The notes under the pieces were generated by a model. It was not told the origin of the DNA. It worked only from the letters and a program-made list of their open reading frames with translations, and did not search any database. From the NCBI GenBank assembly GCA_030340625.1, contig JAOPHQ010005413.1, positions 227,001-291,000 of the forward strand: a stretch of 64,000 nucleotides of DNA, read 5' to 3'. This DNA comes from Merluccius polli. Its lineage: Eukaryota > Chordata > Actinopteri > Gadiformes > Merlucciidae. Below are positions 44,672-56,680 of the stretch, piece by piece (within the stretch, counting starts at the first letter, position 1; every line of letters begins with the position of its first letter). Position numbers and translations under genes: made by a program.

Positions 44672-45374
44672 ATGAACGACGGCGAAAACCAACTGCCAAC
44701 CGCAGCCAGCAGTAGGCAATCCAAAGTCCGGCAGCTTGGTCAGAGCTCCCGCCACACCAGTCCAGTATGTTATTGCAATAAAGAAAGTTCAAACCTGATA
44801 TCTTTCTGCAGTTGGAAAAACGCAAACAGTCGGCTAACTTGCTAGCACACTTTTTACAATATCAGACAAAGTTAACACTGGAGTCTGAAACTATTTCTGC
44901 ATTAACATTCGGGCCAACAACTTAAATTAGCTTTGTTCAGTCTCCGATATGTATCTGTGTCCTTTCACTTCGTAGTCCCAACACGTGTTTTTCCCCGCGA
45001 TCTCTACCTTCACATTCCTATCAGCAGATTCGTGATTCCAACATTCTAAATTCTAATTGGCCAGATACTCGTCTCTGTTCTCAACTTACACAGGATTGGT
45101 TAAAACAAAAAATGCCTTCAGACATGTCAGTGAGAAAGAAAGAAAGAAAAATACATCATGTCCCAAATATAAACAAACAATGCCTTATGGTGATTGCAGT
45201 CAATTTGGATAAACAAACAGAATATATTGATTCACCATATATTATGAATAAAAGGTTACTACAATGCCTTATTTAAATCATTGTTATTTAAAGGGCCTTA
45301 CACACACATACACACTCGGACACACCCATACACAGATGCACTCAAACACACACATCCATGAGCGTGCACACATG

Positions 45375-45376
<2 letters not shown>
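44672..45376. other. no gene seen; intron of the host gene
   Basis: Nothing recognised except the start of CA-rich sequence near 45300. Confidence 0.45.

Positions 45377-45460
<84 letters not shown>
45377..45460 (-). repeat. (CA)42 microsatellite, (TG)42 on the host gene's sense strand
   Basis: 84 uninterrupted bases of CA on the plus strand. On the minus strand, the coding strand of the neighbouring exon, it is a (TG)42 run starting 33 nt after the exon end, inside the intron's 5' part. Confidence 0.98.
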
Positions 45461-45464
<4 letters not shown>

Positions 45465-45493
45465 CAATGAAGACCCACATTTTCTTGTCTTAC

Positions 45494-45606
45494 CTTCATA
45501 CACTGCCTTGAAGCCCTGCGCGCTGACAGCAAAGTCTGTAGTGAACCACAGGGCCAGTATGGATCCACTGCTGACCAGAGGGGAGGGCAGCATGAAGCCT
45601 GACAGC
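45494..45606 (-). CDS. csmd: Host exon: C-terminal part of a CUB domain, CSMD-family protein
   Basis: Minus-strand exon of 113 bp. The acceptor is a pyrimidine tract ending GTCTCTAG before GCTGTC; the donor is GAAG followed by GTAAGA. One base, 37 codons, one base gives phases that split a codon at each side. It reads LSGFMLPSPLVSSGSILALW then FTTDFAVSAQGFKAVYE, the last strands of a CUB domain (conserved GF.A.Y end). This matches what I recall of CSMD proteins (SGF-LP--VSS and TDFAVSAQGFKA-YE), very large neuronal membrane proteins with alternating CUB and Sushi domains and huge introns. CSMD1 versus CSMD2 cannot be decided. No other exon was found; the neighbours must be beyond the window or unrecognised. 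Confidence 0.8.
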
Positions 45607-46553
45607 CTAGAGACACCGAGACAGAGAAACAGCATATTTACACAGAAATCAGCAGTTAACCCAGGACAGACCCTGACAACCTTGAACTTGAAGAGAATTA
45701 ATTTATATACAAAGGGATGTGATAAACGGATGGTGAAATCACAACATAAGATGGAAAAATGATGAAATCTGTAGAAAGGAACCAGGGAGAGTGTCATGGC
45801 AAAAAAAAAAAAAAAATCTCTGTCTCTTAATTATCAAAGAAGCTCTTTCTCAGCCTATTCCCTACACAGCCATTTTCAGTTGTCATACTGTCTGCCTCGA
45901 TAGAAATCACAAGACTATTAGCCAATCAGATTGGCCCGATCTCCCTTTCAGGCACAGAAAAAGGCTTAAACAATGTAGCATGTCACATTGCTGAAGTAGA
46001 TTCACTATTGATGATAACCCTTAACCCTGAAAGCTTAGAAGAGACAATAAAATAGATTTACTGTCTCACGATGGTGTCCCATTTAGCTTGAAAGAATCAT
46101 AAAATATCTAGTTGAATTAGCAAAGGACAGCATCTCGGTCAAATTTGCCTCTGGCACAGCATTGGCAGATCAAGGTTGTGTTTACAGATCGACTGAACTT
46201 CATATTAATTAGGGAGGAATATACATAATGGAAGTTATTTTAGTTATTAACATAGAGCTTTAACAGCTTTATTGTAATTATGTTACTAAACAGATGGGTA
46301 ATTGTTTTAATTATTTCATATGATACTGGGAAAAACAATGTCATGGTGATTTTTTATTGAATACATTTTATAATATATTTAGCATTTCAAATCATTCTTC
46401 ATGGCGTATTGAAGATCTGCCTTGAGTAGTTTGTTTTTCATACCCAAGAACATGTTTTAATAATTTATGAATTCATACATTAATTTATTTGAAGAACCTC
46501 ACATTCACACACACACACACACACACACACAAAGGCCAGCATGGTTGGTGAGA

Positions 46554-46589
46554 GATGTTAGTGTTTAGGTGTCCCTAAACACTAACATC
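46554..46589. repeat. perfect 16-bp hairpin
   Basis: GATGTTAGTGTTTAGG, a 4-nt loop, then its exact complement. Confidence 0.9.
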
Positions 46590-46714
46590 ACTGAAACTTC
46601 CATACTTACTCCAGGGATGGAATCCAGTTGTGAGAATTATTTCTCACGTATTATATAAGATGGTGTAGATGTGTTTCATCTCCACAATCCATTTAACATG
46701 GGATTATGGGATCA

Positions 46715-46720
<6 letters not shown>

Positions 46721-46796
<76 letters not shown>
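46721..46796. repeat. (AT)n microsatellite
   Basis: About 38 uninterrupted AT units. Confidence 0.98.
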
Positions 46797-46801
<5 letters not shown>

Positions 46802-49784
46802 ACTATTGATATGCAGACACATGAATGAAAATTCATAAAGAGGTATTCACACAGAATATTCCATATACATAGGTATTACTACTGCTACTAATAATAATAA
46901 TAATAATAATAATAATATATTATTTAATACACATTCAAAACAATACAGAATTTGACTTTTGTGGAAGAATATATGGACTAGTTTGACTCTACAACTAACT
47001 TCTTTAAAACAAAACCTTCCTAAAAAAACAAAAAAGCTAAAAGAACCAAAGATCCATAAAAGTCCATAAAACCATGACAGACACATTTTTAGGGAAGGAG
47101 AAGTGAGGGAGTTGACAACAGGGACAAATAGAGGACAAAAATAAAGGAGCTGAAATCCAGAAAAGATGAAAAAACGGCTTCCATTAAAACAAGATTGTGT
47201 CGCTGATGTAATCAACACGGTGAGGATAATGAGTCACTATTGGCAGCCATTTCATACCCACTCATTTATCATTATTTGAATGGTTTAAAAAAGATAGGTT
47301 TAGCAGGATGAAAGAAGTCGGGGAGCGAAAATGAGAGACCTAGAGAGAGTGAGCAAGGGAGAGGGTGAGGTAGAAAGAGAGTGTGTATACACACACTCAT
47401 GCACGCCCAAACACAGACACACAAAAACATTGATAGAAACACGTAGATACGCACACAGAGACACACATGCTCAATCACAGGAGACCGTCAGTCGGACAGG
47501 TATAATAAGCACTGATCCTCTGAGCAACACGCTAACATAGCACTGGCTGTCTCTCCACAACCCCCCCTCTTCCTGCTGTCCACTCTTTCTCTCACTTTCA
47601 AGCACGCATGCACATACAAACCTGTGTGCATACACATGCACACGCCCCCACACACGTACTGTTGTGTGTGAGTGTGAACATGCATACACACACGTTACAC
47701 ACACACACACACACGAATCCTGCAGCTGTTTGACATTTAGACTAAAATTAGAGTTTTCGGAATGGGAGGTGTGTTCATGCAGCCATTTCTGTTAATAAGC
47801 TTGTCAGCCATCCAACGCAGCCAGTCAGGTAACCAGTAGTCTCACAAATCAGACTTTAGATTAACATCTAAAGTCTGACGGCAGACAGCAGACATCAGGC
47901 AGACATCATATTGCTGGGGGCGGGGATCTGTAGACGCGCCTTACATGGATACTGCAAACAACTGGACCGGTAGAACCACAACAAACGTGATATGGCTAAT
48001 CATTAATCTTGGCTCCAGAAGAGGACTGATAACTAAATCAATAGCATCATCCTCCCATTGTCAGTATCCCTACTTGACGAACGCAAACTCGGCACTAGTC
48101 AACTTTTCCCGTAGCCGGCGGGACAACAAGCTAAAAATGTCCTGTCCAGATACAAACCTCCTTAGACAAAGTGTCTGTAAAAAGTGAAAAAAGCTGTGTA
48201 GTAAACTGGCCCCTGTAGAAATACATTTGTTAAAAACATCTTCTGAAAACTCCATCTTGCACTCGCGAATGAGTTTATCTTGTGTAACTCCGCCCCTCAC
48301 ACTTTTTGGTTTCCGGCCCAGGCGCTGTGCAGTCTCCCCCCTGTAGTTTGGCTATAATATTGTTGAATTTCTGGAACCAAGATTAGCTAACCAGGGAACC
48401 ATCCAGCTTAACTAATGACATACACATGCAATACTACACTGAAAAGACCACATTATAGCCACAACCATCCAGCCAGTGATGAGTCAGTCATTCAACCACT
48501 CCATATTGTCAACCAATCAGCAAGGAGTCAGTCGTTACATCAGCCAGTCAGTCAACCATTCTGTATGTATTGTCCTTTTTTCCTTGTTATCTATCAATGT
48601 CATCTACCACCAACCACCTGAATGATTTTCATCTGTGCACAATATGAACGTTTTTTATGAATTTTGAAGCCCTCAAACTATGTGAAATATTTAGAGACTG
48701 AATGGCGCAACAGTTGGCCAAACAACTGTTGCAGTGATAACTTTGACAAGACCTCACACATAAACATGACCAAATTTTAGAAGTGAAGTCTCAAATAGGC
48801 CATATTCTATCTACCCAACAATACAGCACTAGACTGTCCTCCGTCTGTAGGATTCCTTTAATGGGGAGACATGTGCATTTTTATGGGCATCATCAAATCA
48901 ATGCATTTAGTTTATAGTTTATATGCAACAATAAACAAAATGAATCCAAACAACATTTTGTAGTCATCAAATGTTTCCAGACATTTACCTCAACAACTCT
49001 ATAACATGACTAGGGGTTTAGAATACCATGTCAACTCAAGTCTAAAAATAATTGTATAGCCCTTGATCACAGCTACAGTCACAAAAGGACTTCACATGCT
49101 AAATTGTATCCTTGAGATGTAGTTTGCCATGTAGATTCATGTCACCAGCTGTCTCATGGAGAAAGGTCTCTGCAACCCTAACTCCTAAATCTCACATAAC
49201 CAGTACCCACTATCTTTCCCTGAAAGAATTCTACCCTTTAAATTATGCATTTACTTTTTTTTGTACTCTTTTTTATAGACACAAATCCTTTAATAATGCT
49301 CTTCCAATAATTCACAATTAGGACATTTGTAATAACATTTTATCTTTTTCAGCAGTGATAGGTCAGCCCCCTGGCGCCTTCTCAAGTAGGCCAAAAGACT
49401 AAAAACTATATGATGTGGGTTTATTTGATCTGCAACTGTATCAGAACATCATTTTATCATTAGTCTGCAACAGCGACCCCGATTATTGTCCAAAATCTGT
49501 GTCGAACTAGGCTATGCAATGTTTCTATTCAAAGGACCCTTTGGCATGATCATAATCATAAAATGAATTCATAATTTATGGGTGTCACGTGTTATTTCTA
49601 CTAGCAACTACAGTCTACTTCTCAAGTACTAACCCTCTCACTAGAATTGTCCAGAAAGTAGCACCTATGGCTCTTGCACAGCTTGGGTAGCTGGCACATT
49701 GCAGACGCATAGAGCCAGGCTGTAAGTCTGGAGAAAATCATGGAAAAGTTCAGCCTTCTAATGGGAAGATTGAAATGTTTATAA

Positions 49785-50375
49785 TAGTGGTGGGCCGTTA
49801 TCGGCGTTAACGCGCTGCGATAACGCGAGACTCTTATCGCGCGATAAAAAAATTATCACCGTTAATCTATTCTCAAAGTTGGGTTGGGAGCTGGGTCTAT
49901 ACCGGATTTCCACCAAGGAAGGTAAGCCCCGCGGAACAGCTGAGCTGCGGAACGGCTGCGTCCTCTGCCCGGCGACCCCCCCCACCCCCGTCGGTCGTAG
50001 GTCTGGGCAGTGGCGCCTTAATGCACGGGCTTACCTGGGCTTCAGCCCGGGGCCTCGGCCAATCAGGGGCCTCTTAAAAAATATATATTTAAAAAAAAGA
50101 TGATAAACGTCCGTATTCACGGTGTCATTACTGCCCCCCCCCCCCCCCCGTCAACAATCGCGCACCTCTGCCCCTCCGGTCAACAATCGTGCACCCCCCC
50201 CCCCCTGTCAACAATCGCAGACTTATTTTTAGTCATTATTTAGGTAGCACACACATATTATGAATGCCTTCGACAGAATTCAAATGAGCCATTTTAATCT
50301 AGATTAATCTAGATTAATTCCAAAATTACAGTTAGATTAATCTAGATTAAACAAATTAATCTATGCCCACCACTA
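49785..50375. mobile_element. hAT MITE with TAGTGGTGGGC ends
   Basis: TAGTGGTGGGC at the left and GCCCACCACTA at the right, flanked by the exact 8-bp duplication GTTTATAA (49777-49784, 50376-50383). ATTAATCTAGATTAA-type subterminal repeats near the right end and GCGATAA/TTATCGC repeats near the left. The interior (about 50000-50225) holds C runs spaced by GTCAACAATCGCGCA units shared with the MITE at 6476-6744, probably a nested element. Confidence 0.92.
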
Positions 50376-50383
50376 GTTTATAA

Positions 50384-52080
50384 CCAATCCAAAGCCTTGC
50401 TTAGGAGGTACAGGAAACATGGAAATACAAGCAGTGTCCATCTAAGCACAGGCTACTGACAACGATTGGCCTCAGGTAACTAAAGTTAGCAGAGTTGACA
50501 TCCCCACAAAATACTGACAAGGAAATATTCACTTCTTTCAAAATTTAAATAATATTTGCCAAATATTTGCTTACAAAAGCAAAAAAGTTGACCCTTGGCT
50601 AAAAAGGCGGCAAAAGCGCAACTCATCATTTTATGACTGCACTTAATAGTGATATGATATAATGATATTTTTTGACAAGTTTAATGTTTTTTTTGGTTTT
50701 TGTTTAGAATGTTTTATAGAGGGCAAAGTAGGGGGAATAATAGAGAAGGGGGAATGTGACAGAAGACAAGAATTTGACATCTGCAAAAGGACAGTGATCA
50801 TATCAGATGTTGTAAGGACAAATAGAGGACAAAAGTTTTCACATGTACACAAACACATTCACAAACGAGATATTGAGAAAGAACCCTTTGAATAGCAATG
50901 TAACAAATATTCACAGCTCAGGAAGAGTGAGTTTTGAAACACATGCATGCATACACAGTACGCACATGCAGAAACAATAAATACATTGAGTTGTTACCCC
51001 CACATATATGTTGTTGACAAGAGAATGGGGTAGGTTGTACAGTGTCGTCATCTAAGCTGCTTTTGATTGCTGAATGGCATTTGATGGCTGATAATGAGCT
51101 AACAACCCTGCTGATCCCCCTGAGCAAGGCACCACCATCTGAATCACCCTGCTGTGCTGAAATGGCAGTAGCATGAGGTGAGAACAAGCATCGCCTTGAG
51201 TACCAGTCACTCTCTATACTCGCTCTAACAAAATAGGGTTACACACTGGGATTGGGATATGTGCGTGTGTGTGTCTGCGTGAGTGAGTGAGTGAGTGAGT
51301 GAGTGAGAGAGAGAGAGAGAGAGAGACAGAGACAGAGAGAGAGAGGGGGGAGACTGAAAGAGAGCAAGAAGAAAGACAAAAAGAAAAACTTTGAGAAAGA
51401 AAAAAGGAATATACAGTATATACATTTCAATTTCAGATGTTTGAAGTTCCAATTCAATATAGACCCACAAGATAGACCTAGGGCCCTTGGCTGTTAGCGG
51501 GCTGTGCATGCGGAGCCGACCAGTTGGCGACTCCAGAGAAGACCCTAGACCGCCCCGCTTTGACAAACTGTTGGCTTGGTTCACAAGCCAACAGTTTCAC
51601 AGTACACCGTGTGAAAACTTCTTACAGCCAATAAAAAAGCAAGGTAACCCCCGAGATTGTCCATTGGTTTGTCAGCACAACCCCTGAAATCTCCAGAGAC
51701 TAGAGTGCTAGGATTCATATCAAGCTTATCAAGCCCATCTATATATAGATGTTTCCGGAATATGCCCCCAGGATTTAATTGTGTACACTGCTTGTCATTT
51801 CTGGTACATTGAAAGAGCAATCATTTTTTGTAGTGGCTATTCTTTCCTTAAAGATCTCTTTTATATATTTCACGGAGAAGATGCAATCAATCAATCAATC
51901 ATGCGATCATATTCTTAATGCAAAAAACAAACAAAAACGAGTCCACAGAAGGCTGATCATTTTAGACAGTGATGGAAATCATGACATGATGAAACCTCCA
52001 CCTGTTAATGCTAGTCACGCATATACAGTATATACATAACCTATTGCTAGACTATTCCATGACATTTACACGAAACATGG
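50384..52080. other. no gene seen; intron-like DNA
   Basis: GA-rich tract with GTGA repeats at 51280-51350 and a perfect 14-bp hairpin at 51565-51597. Frames here have no family signals. Confidence 0.5.
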
Positions 52081-52361
52081 CCCTAAGCCAGAGGTCTTCA
52101 ACAGGGGGTCCGCGGAGGTAGGCCTACTGCAGGGGGGTCGCGAAAGTTTTGGTTGATTAGACTTTTTTTTTATATTCCCCCCGCAATTTTTTCCACAAAT
52201 TGAAATGTCTTTAAATACACATTAACATGAATCCAACACACTGTAGTGAACAGATAAATGGAGGCAGAAGATGTCTTTCAGTCAGCAATGCACACATTCA
52301 GCGACATACAGGAGCTCTTTCAAGCTGGGCACCGGTTCATTCACAACATGTCCCATCAACG

Positions 52362-52456
52362 AGGAATCAGAATCAGAATCAGAAATACTTTAATAATCCC
52401 AGGGGGAAATTACTTTCGTTACATTACTCCATATGTAATAGACATACATATATTAA

Positions 52457-52458
<2 letters not shown>
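52362..52458 (-). mobile_element. probable LINE 3'-tail fragment
   Basis: AATCAGAATCAGAATCAGAA followed by ATACTTTAATAATCCCAGG and GGGAAATTACTTTCGTTACA, a fish repeat I know as the complement of a non-LTR element 3' end with a short tandem tail. It runs into the (AT) tract at 52459-52535. Confidence 0.45.

Positions 52459-52535
<77 letters not shown>
52459..52535. repeat. (AT)n microsatellite
   Basis: About 38 AT units, ending at a TAGTGCTGCATTCG sequence that may be the end of a hAT element. Confidence 0.97.
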
Positions 52536-52538
<3 letters not shown>

Positions 52539-52645
52539 CTGCATTCGCATTAATGTCATAGTTAACTCGCAATTAATTGCAAATAATCGCACATTTTTAT
52601 CAATTCTAAATGTTCCTTGATTTCTTTTTGTCCCATTATTTTTTC

Positions 52646-52960
52646 TCATTTTAATGCTCTTATCAACATGGAAAAGTGGATCGACTTGCTTTGTGCAAGT
52701 TGTCGCCTGGCTCTGACGAGGGGGCGGAGAATTCGCATCAGCTGTGTGCTTCCAGCCATCAAGTGGTATTTCAGACTGGACGTGCTGCGATGATAGCTCA
52801 GTTCACAACGACAAAACACACAGATCACCTTGGTCTTGTCAATGGAACCATTTGGCAACTTTTTAAAAGTAAACTTTCCATTCAGAATATTATTGGCATC
52901 CATTTCGGCGTCTCGCGCTCGCCATCCACTCAAAACGTAACGTCTACTACTCTTAAACAA
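52646..52960 (-). pseudogene. hAT transposase N-terminal fragment with defective BED finger
   Basis: The minus strand reads MDANNILNGKFTFKKLPNGS, then KVICVFCRCELSYHRSTSSL and KYHLMAGST. This is the BED zinc finger region of ZBED-like hAT transposases (C-x2-C present), but the last histidine, usually in YHL-AKH, is lost to GST. The rest of the transposase is absent. A start further upstream (MFKSSRR, 52960) is in frame, but MDANN is the likelier family start. Confidence 0.75.
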
Positions 52961-53003
52961 GTGTGTGCGGCGTGCCTGTTTTGTTTCCTCTCTAGCTAGA
53001 TCC

Positions 53004-54011
53004 TAGCCTAGTCCTCCTAACTAGACCTTGGTACTCATTTCATTCATACTCATGGTCTAGCAATGCTGTAGAGACAAACGATTTCTCACTTGAAGGCGGG
53101 TGCTGTTGAAGTTTAAAACCTATTGGCTCTGCCCAGTGCCACTCTGGATCTGCCTTAACCAATCGCTAACGTTTGGTCGTGACGTATTTCATGCGCCAGA
53201 AACCACGTTGCGCGCAGTATACAAACGGCAGATGCAGTGAGCATTAGCATTAGCCTGGTTCCGCCCGCCTCTGTACTTACGCTCAATAACTGAAATTCGC
53301 GCACGACCTCTACGTCACTGTTCTCAGGCCGCGCCTCCTGTTCGCTGATTGGACCGCAGATTTTGGGGGAAAGAAATCGTTCTAACATACAGCACCGCCA
53401 GACCTGCGTTCGACGGCATATGGGATGTGGGACTTATCCTACCTCCAACTAAGAAAAGTGCACTGGAATGCCTGTCGAAGTGGAACCTTCAACTGGCGAA
53501 GTCGGGGGAGCTCGACCTCCCCCGACTTCGCCACAATTACGTCGGAGCAATGGAATCACACGTTGTGAGAACGAATAGGCTATAAACTTTACTTTTGTGA
53601 GTGTAGGGTTGTTTTAGACACTGCAATTTTAACACAACTTGTTTTTCATATTATGGCGTGAAATTATGTTGTTATTCTGTTAGCATGAAGATATGTAAAT
53701 ATACCTTAGCGATATGGCAAGCTTTCATACGGCGCCAGAACATCTCTAACACCGCCATATATCGTTACCCAGTGCTGGACAATATGTTAATCAATGTGTT
53801 ATTGATACAATTGTAATAATTCCTCTAAAGAGACTGCGGTCGTCCATGTTTTCTGTTTACATTCCACTTCAATTACCTGGAACGCTTTGAAGTAGGAGCT
53901 AGTAGACTTCAGGTAGGATAAGTCCCACATCCCATTGCCGTCGAACGCAGCATTAGTACTGAAGTGAAATGAAATTTGAGCGGAAGTACGTAGGTGGGCG
54001 GAGCCAGGCTA
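53004..54011 (+). mobile_element. Element C, 9-bp target duplication, interrupted
   Basis: Left end TAGCCTAGTCCTCCTAACTAGACC; right-end complement TAGCCTGGCTCCGCCCACC. Flanked by the exact 9-bp duplication GCTAGATCC (52995-53003, 54012-54020). Apart from the inserted 547 bp it matches the complement of element D (56235-56680) along its length. No transposase. Confidence 0.92.
53404..53950. mobile_element. Inverted-repeat element inside element C
   Basis: CTGCGTTCGACGGCATATGG at the left and the complement of CCATTGCCGTCGAACGCAG at the right, continuing through TGGGATGTGGGACTTATCCT. Absent from the otherwise matching element D, so it is an insertion. The target duplication cannot be defined from these two copies. 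It contains a perfect 16-bp hairpin (53495-53532). A short frame (LPPTKKSALECLSKWNLQLA) is unrecognised. Confidence 0.82.
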
Positions 54012-54730
54012 GCTAGATCCGGTGTGGTGTTGTAGTTTTTGACGGAATGAGGGCTGTGTGAGTGCGCGTGCGTGCGTGCGTGTGTGTGAGCGAGCGAGCC
54101 TGGGTTGAGCGCGAGGAACATTAGGAGAGAGTTAGGGCTAACTTTATGTTGGAGTTGTTTTGGCGTGGTTACGGCCGACAGTAACCTGTTCTGTTGCAAC
54201 AATAATGTTTGCTGAACAACACTGCGTTGTCTTTACAACGCGTCCGGGCGGACGCTACATTATGTTTATGAATGGCAGTGGCATGGCCACCATACTCACT
54301 GTAGCTTGCACATGAATATATGAACCTGTGTATTATTTGAATGTCTTGAATGCACAATAACAAGGTACATTTATACATGGCACTATAGGACCAGTTTAAT
54401 ATAAAACACCATTTTACACAATATAAGTAGGGGGTCCCTGCTCCATCTCTCTATCAGTTTGGGGGTCCTTGGCCTGGAAAACGTTGAAGACCCCTGCCCT
54501 AAGCAATGAACACATTCCAGATGATCTATAAACAAGCAGATGAGACAAACTTGCCGGCGATGAAAAATTACTCTTCCGACAATGCCATTTTTTGGCATGG
54601 GTAGGTCTACTTAATCATAATTTACATACTTCAGGGTGACTAGATTAGTTATTTAGCACAGCCTAATGATATGAAAGATCCTGATGAAAGATCATTGGCA
54701 AACTGTAATACAAAATACAGATGTCCACTT

Positions 54731-54993
54731 AAGTCCAAAACACACCGCTGCCGAACGGCGCGTGTCAAAACAGCCGCCCCTATTATTTTCTATGTACACC
54801 CCCACACCGCGGCGGCAGGCTTCACGCCAGTGTTCTATTTCACAGCGTCGCCGCCTCTGAAAAGGCGTTTTTTTCTTTTCTTTTTTTTTCTTCTGCTCCG
54901 GAGACGACTATATTCCTGTAGGAATGGGTGCTAGGGGCGGCACTTGATGCGCGTCATATGACGCGCCGCGGCGGCAGTGTGTTTTGCACTTTA
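54731..54993. mobile_element. short MITE with GC-rich inverted ends
   Basis: The left end contains AAGTCCAAAACACACCGCTG and the right-end complement AAGTGCAAAACACACTGCCG, both followed by CG-rich sequence with GGCGCGT. Internal T run near 54870-54890. Target duplication unclear (ATGTC beside both ends). Possibly Harbinger or hAT-derived. Confidence 0.6.
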
Positions 54994-55106
54994 GATGTCA
55001 TGCCTTATCGTTGGCAAGCAATTGGAAATAATATGAGAAATCATATGTCAATGCGATTGCATGCACATCACTCGTAAATCTGTTTGAGTGCCCAATTATG
55101 GAAAGA

Positions 55107-55145
55107 GTTTACAGTGACCTTAACAGGGTTAAGGTCACTGTAAAC
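55107..55145. repeat. perfect 18-bp hairpin
   Basis: GTTTACAGTGACCTTAAC, loop AGG, then the exact complement GTTAAGGTCACTGTAAAC. Confidence 0.95.
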
Positions 55146-56234
55146 CCTGAGAAGGACATCTGTTCCAATGCAACTGAGATGAATGAGAACAAATGTAAGA
55201 AACTGGCTGTATAATTTCTACTTAAACATGTGTGTCACTGTCTACAGTGCTTAAAAAAACACACCGAAACCAGTGCAGAATGCAGAATGAAACCAACCAG
55301 AATATTTGCGGTATTTCATGATTCTGTCCAGTGCATTTCTTTAAATAAACAGTGTGAGCCCTTCCCTGGTGGAGCATAGTTTGCATTCCAAAATTAATTT
55401 GAATGCTGATTTTGTGTACTAAATTTAATTCAAGCGCAAAGCCATGTGCACATATATCTCCTGGCACTTGTTCTTGTTGTTTTTTTGTGCATGCAGGGCT
55501 CTAAAGCCATCACTGCATTTTCATTACCAAGTTAGCGCGATCAAAATTCTCAACACATTGATATTTATGTAATGGGTCCAAAACATACTTGGATATTCCA
55601 TGTGCAGTGCTGTCATTACTCAAGGTGACAGATGCTAAAAAGGTTTCCTTTACCTCTCTTGTGCTTGTGATGCATCAGGCAGCCACTGATATGGGGACCT
55701 TGTTTGTGATAGCTGTAGTTTTCATCTATTTCAACTGCAATAAAGAAGGCTGGTGAGGGGGGTTATGTGAGATCTCATAGCCTCACAGATGACTTCAATG
55801 AAATCCTTTTGAATACTTTGGGATGTGCACACACGGTTGAGGACTTTCAATGTGTGGCTTTTCTTCTGCCAACGAATTTAATAGTTTCACACAGTTAGTA
55901 GTGAGACTCATCATTTCCTCCAGAACATGTGGAATCAACAAAGCTTTTTCTTTTCCCTGGTCCTGGTTTTCTAAAACCTTTGTATTGATATGTGTGTGTA
56001 AGGATGTGAAGCCTGCGCTGTTCATTGACCTCTGTCATGTATGAAGGCTGTAACCATGACAAAAAATAAATAATAAAACAAAACTTTTCCTAAGTATCCA
56101 ACATGATGAAACGTTCAGATGGCAAAAAACATAATCTCTACAGTTACTCAGTTACAGTTACTGAGGCTTTGTGCATTAGTAATAGCATACCGTAAGTACC
56201 ATTCTAGTGCTTTACCTCTAGACCACTGTCCAGG

Positions 56235-56680
56235 TAGCCTGGTTCCGCCTGCCTCCGTACTTCCACTCAATTTTCATTTCACTTCAGTACTAGGTCTGGG
56301 AGTGCTGTATGTTAGAACGATTTCTTTTCCCTGAAATGTGCCTTCCAATCAGCGAACAGGAGGCGCGGCCTGAGAACAGTGACGTATAGATCGTGCGCTA
56401 ATTTCAGTTATTGAGCGGAAGTACGGAGGCGGGCGGAGGCTAATGCTAATGCTCACCGCATCTGCCGTTTGTATACTGCGCGCAACGTGGTTTCTGGCGC
56501 ATGAAATACGTCACGACCGAGCGATTGGTTAAGGCAGATCCAGAGTGGCACTGGGCAGAGCCAATAGGTTTTAAACTTCAACAGCACCCGCCTTCAAGTG
56601 AGAAATCGTTTGTCTCTGTAGCAGTTCTAGACCATGAGTATGAATGAAATGAGTACGAAGGTCTAGTTAGGACTAGGCTA
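56235..56680 (-). mobile_element. Element D, 9-bp target duplication
   Basis: Left end TAGCCTGGTTCCGCCTGCC; right-end complement TAGCCTAGTCCTAACTAGACC. Flanked by the exact 9-bp duplication CTGTCCAGG (56226-56234, 56681-56689). 446 bp, no transposase. It is the uninterrupted relative of element C in opposite orientation. Confidence 0.93.

Larger units (their letters stand above)
45607..49776. other. no further exon seen; intron of the host gene
   Basis: Contains AT and ATA tracts (46721-46796; about 46888-46915), CA tracts (46506-46530, 47698-47715), two perfect hairpins (46554-46589, about 47846-47873), and a GC-richer block 47880-48350 that may be a worn transposon: its minus strand has a coding-like run including QDIFSLLSRRLREKLTSAEF. 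Identity unknown. Confidence 0.45.
52089..54496. mobile_element. hAT element hosting nested insertions
   Basis: Left CAGAGGTCTTCAAC and right GTTGAAGACCCCTG are inverted ends with GGGGGTCC just inside each, flanked by the exact 8-bp duplication CCCTAAGC (52081-52088, 54497-54504). It contains a LINE-tail-like fragment, an AT tract, a BED-finger hAT fragment and a 9-bp-duplication element that itself holds another inverted-repeat element. Confidence 0.93.
54505..56225. other. no host exon seen
   Basis: Contains the MITE at 54731-54993 and the hairpin at 55107. At about 55600-56040 the minus strand is mildly coding-like (TKVLENQDQGKEKALLIPHV) but has no exon boundaries or recognised family. 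Confidence 0.45.

Noticed and set aside
45358..45762. Frame of alternating His-Thr residues near the CSMD-like exon, and similar frames at 57517-58179, 61817-62260 and 63046-63283
   Set aside because: Translations of CA/GT microsatellites; no start context, no family, present in several frames at once.
48070..48300. 76-codon minus-strand frame as a possible CSMD exon
   Set aside because: No cysteine pattern or motifs of CUB or Sushi domains and no acceptor/donor pair.
55107..55145. Hairpins as microRNA precursors
   Set aside because: Stems of 10-18 bp with 1-6 nt loops are too short for Drosha/Dicer substrates and lack flanking pairing.
55795..56025. 76-codon minus-strand frame with some coding character
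   Set aside because: No family recognised, no splice sites, isolated; described only in the region entry.
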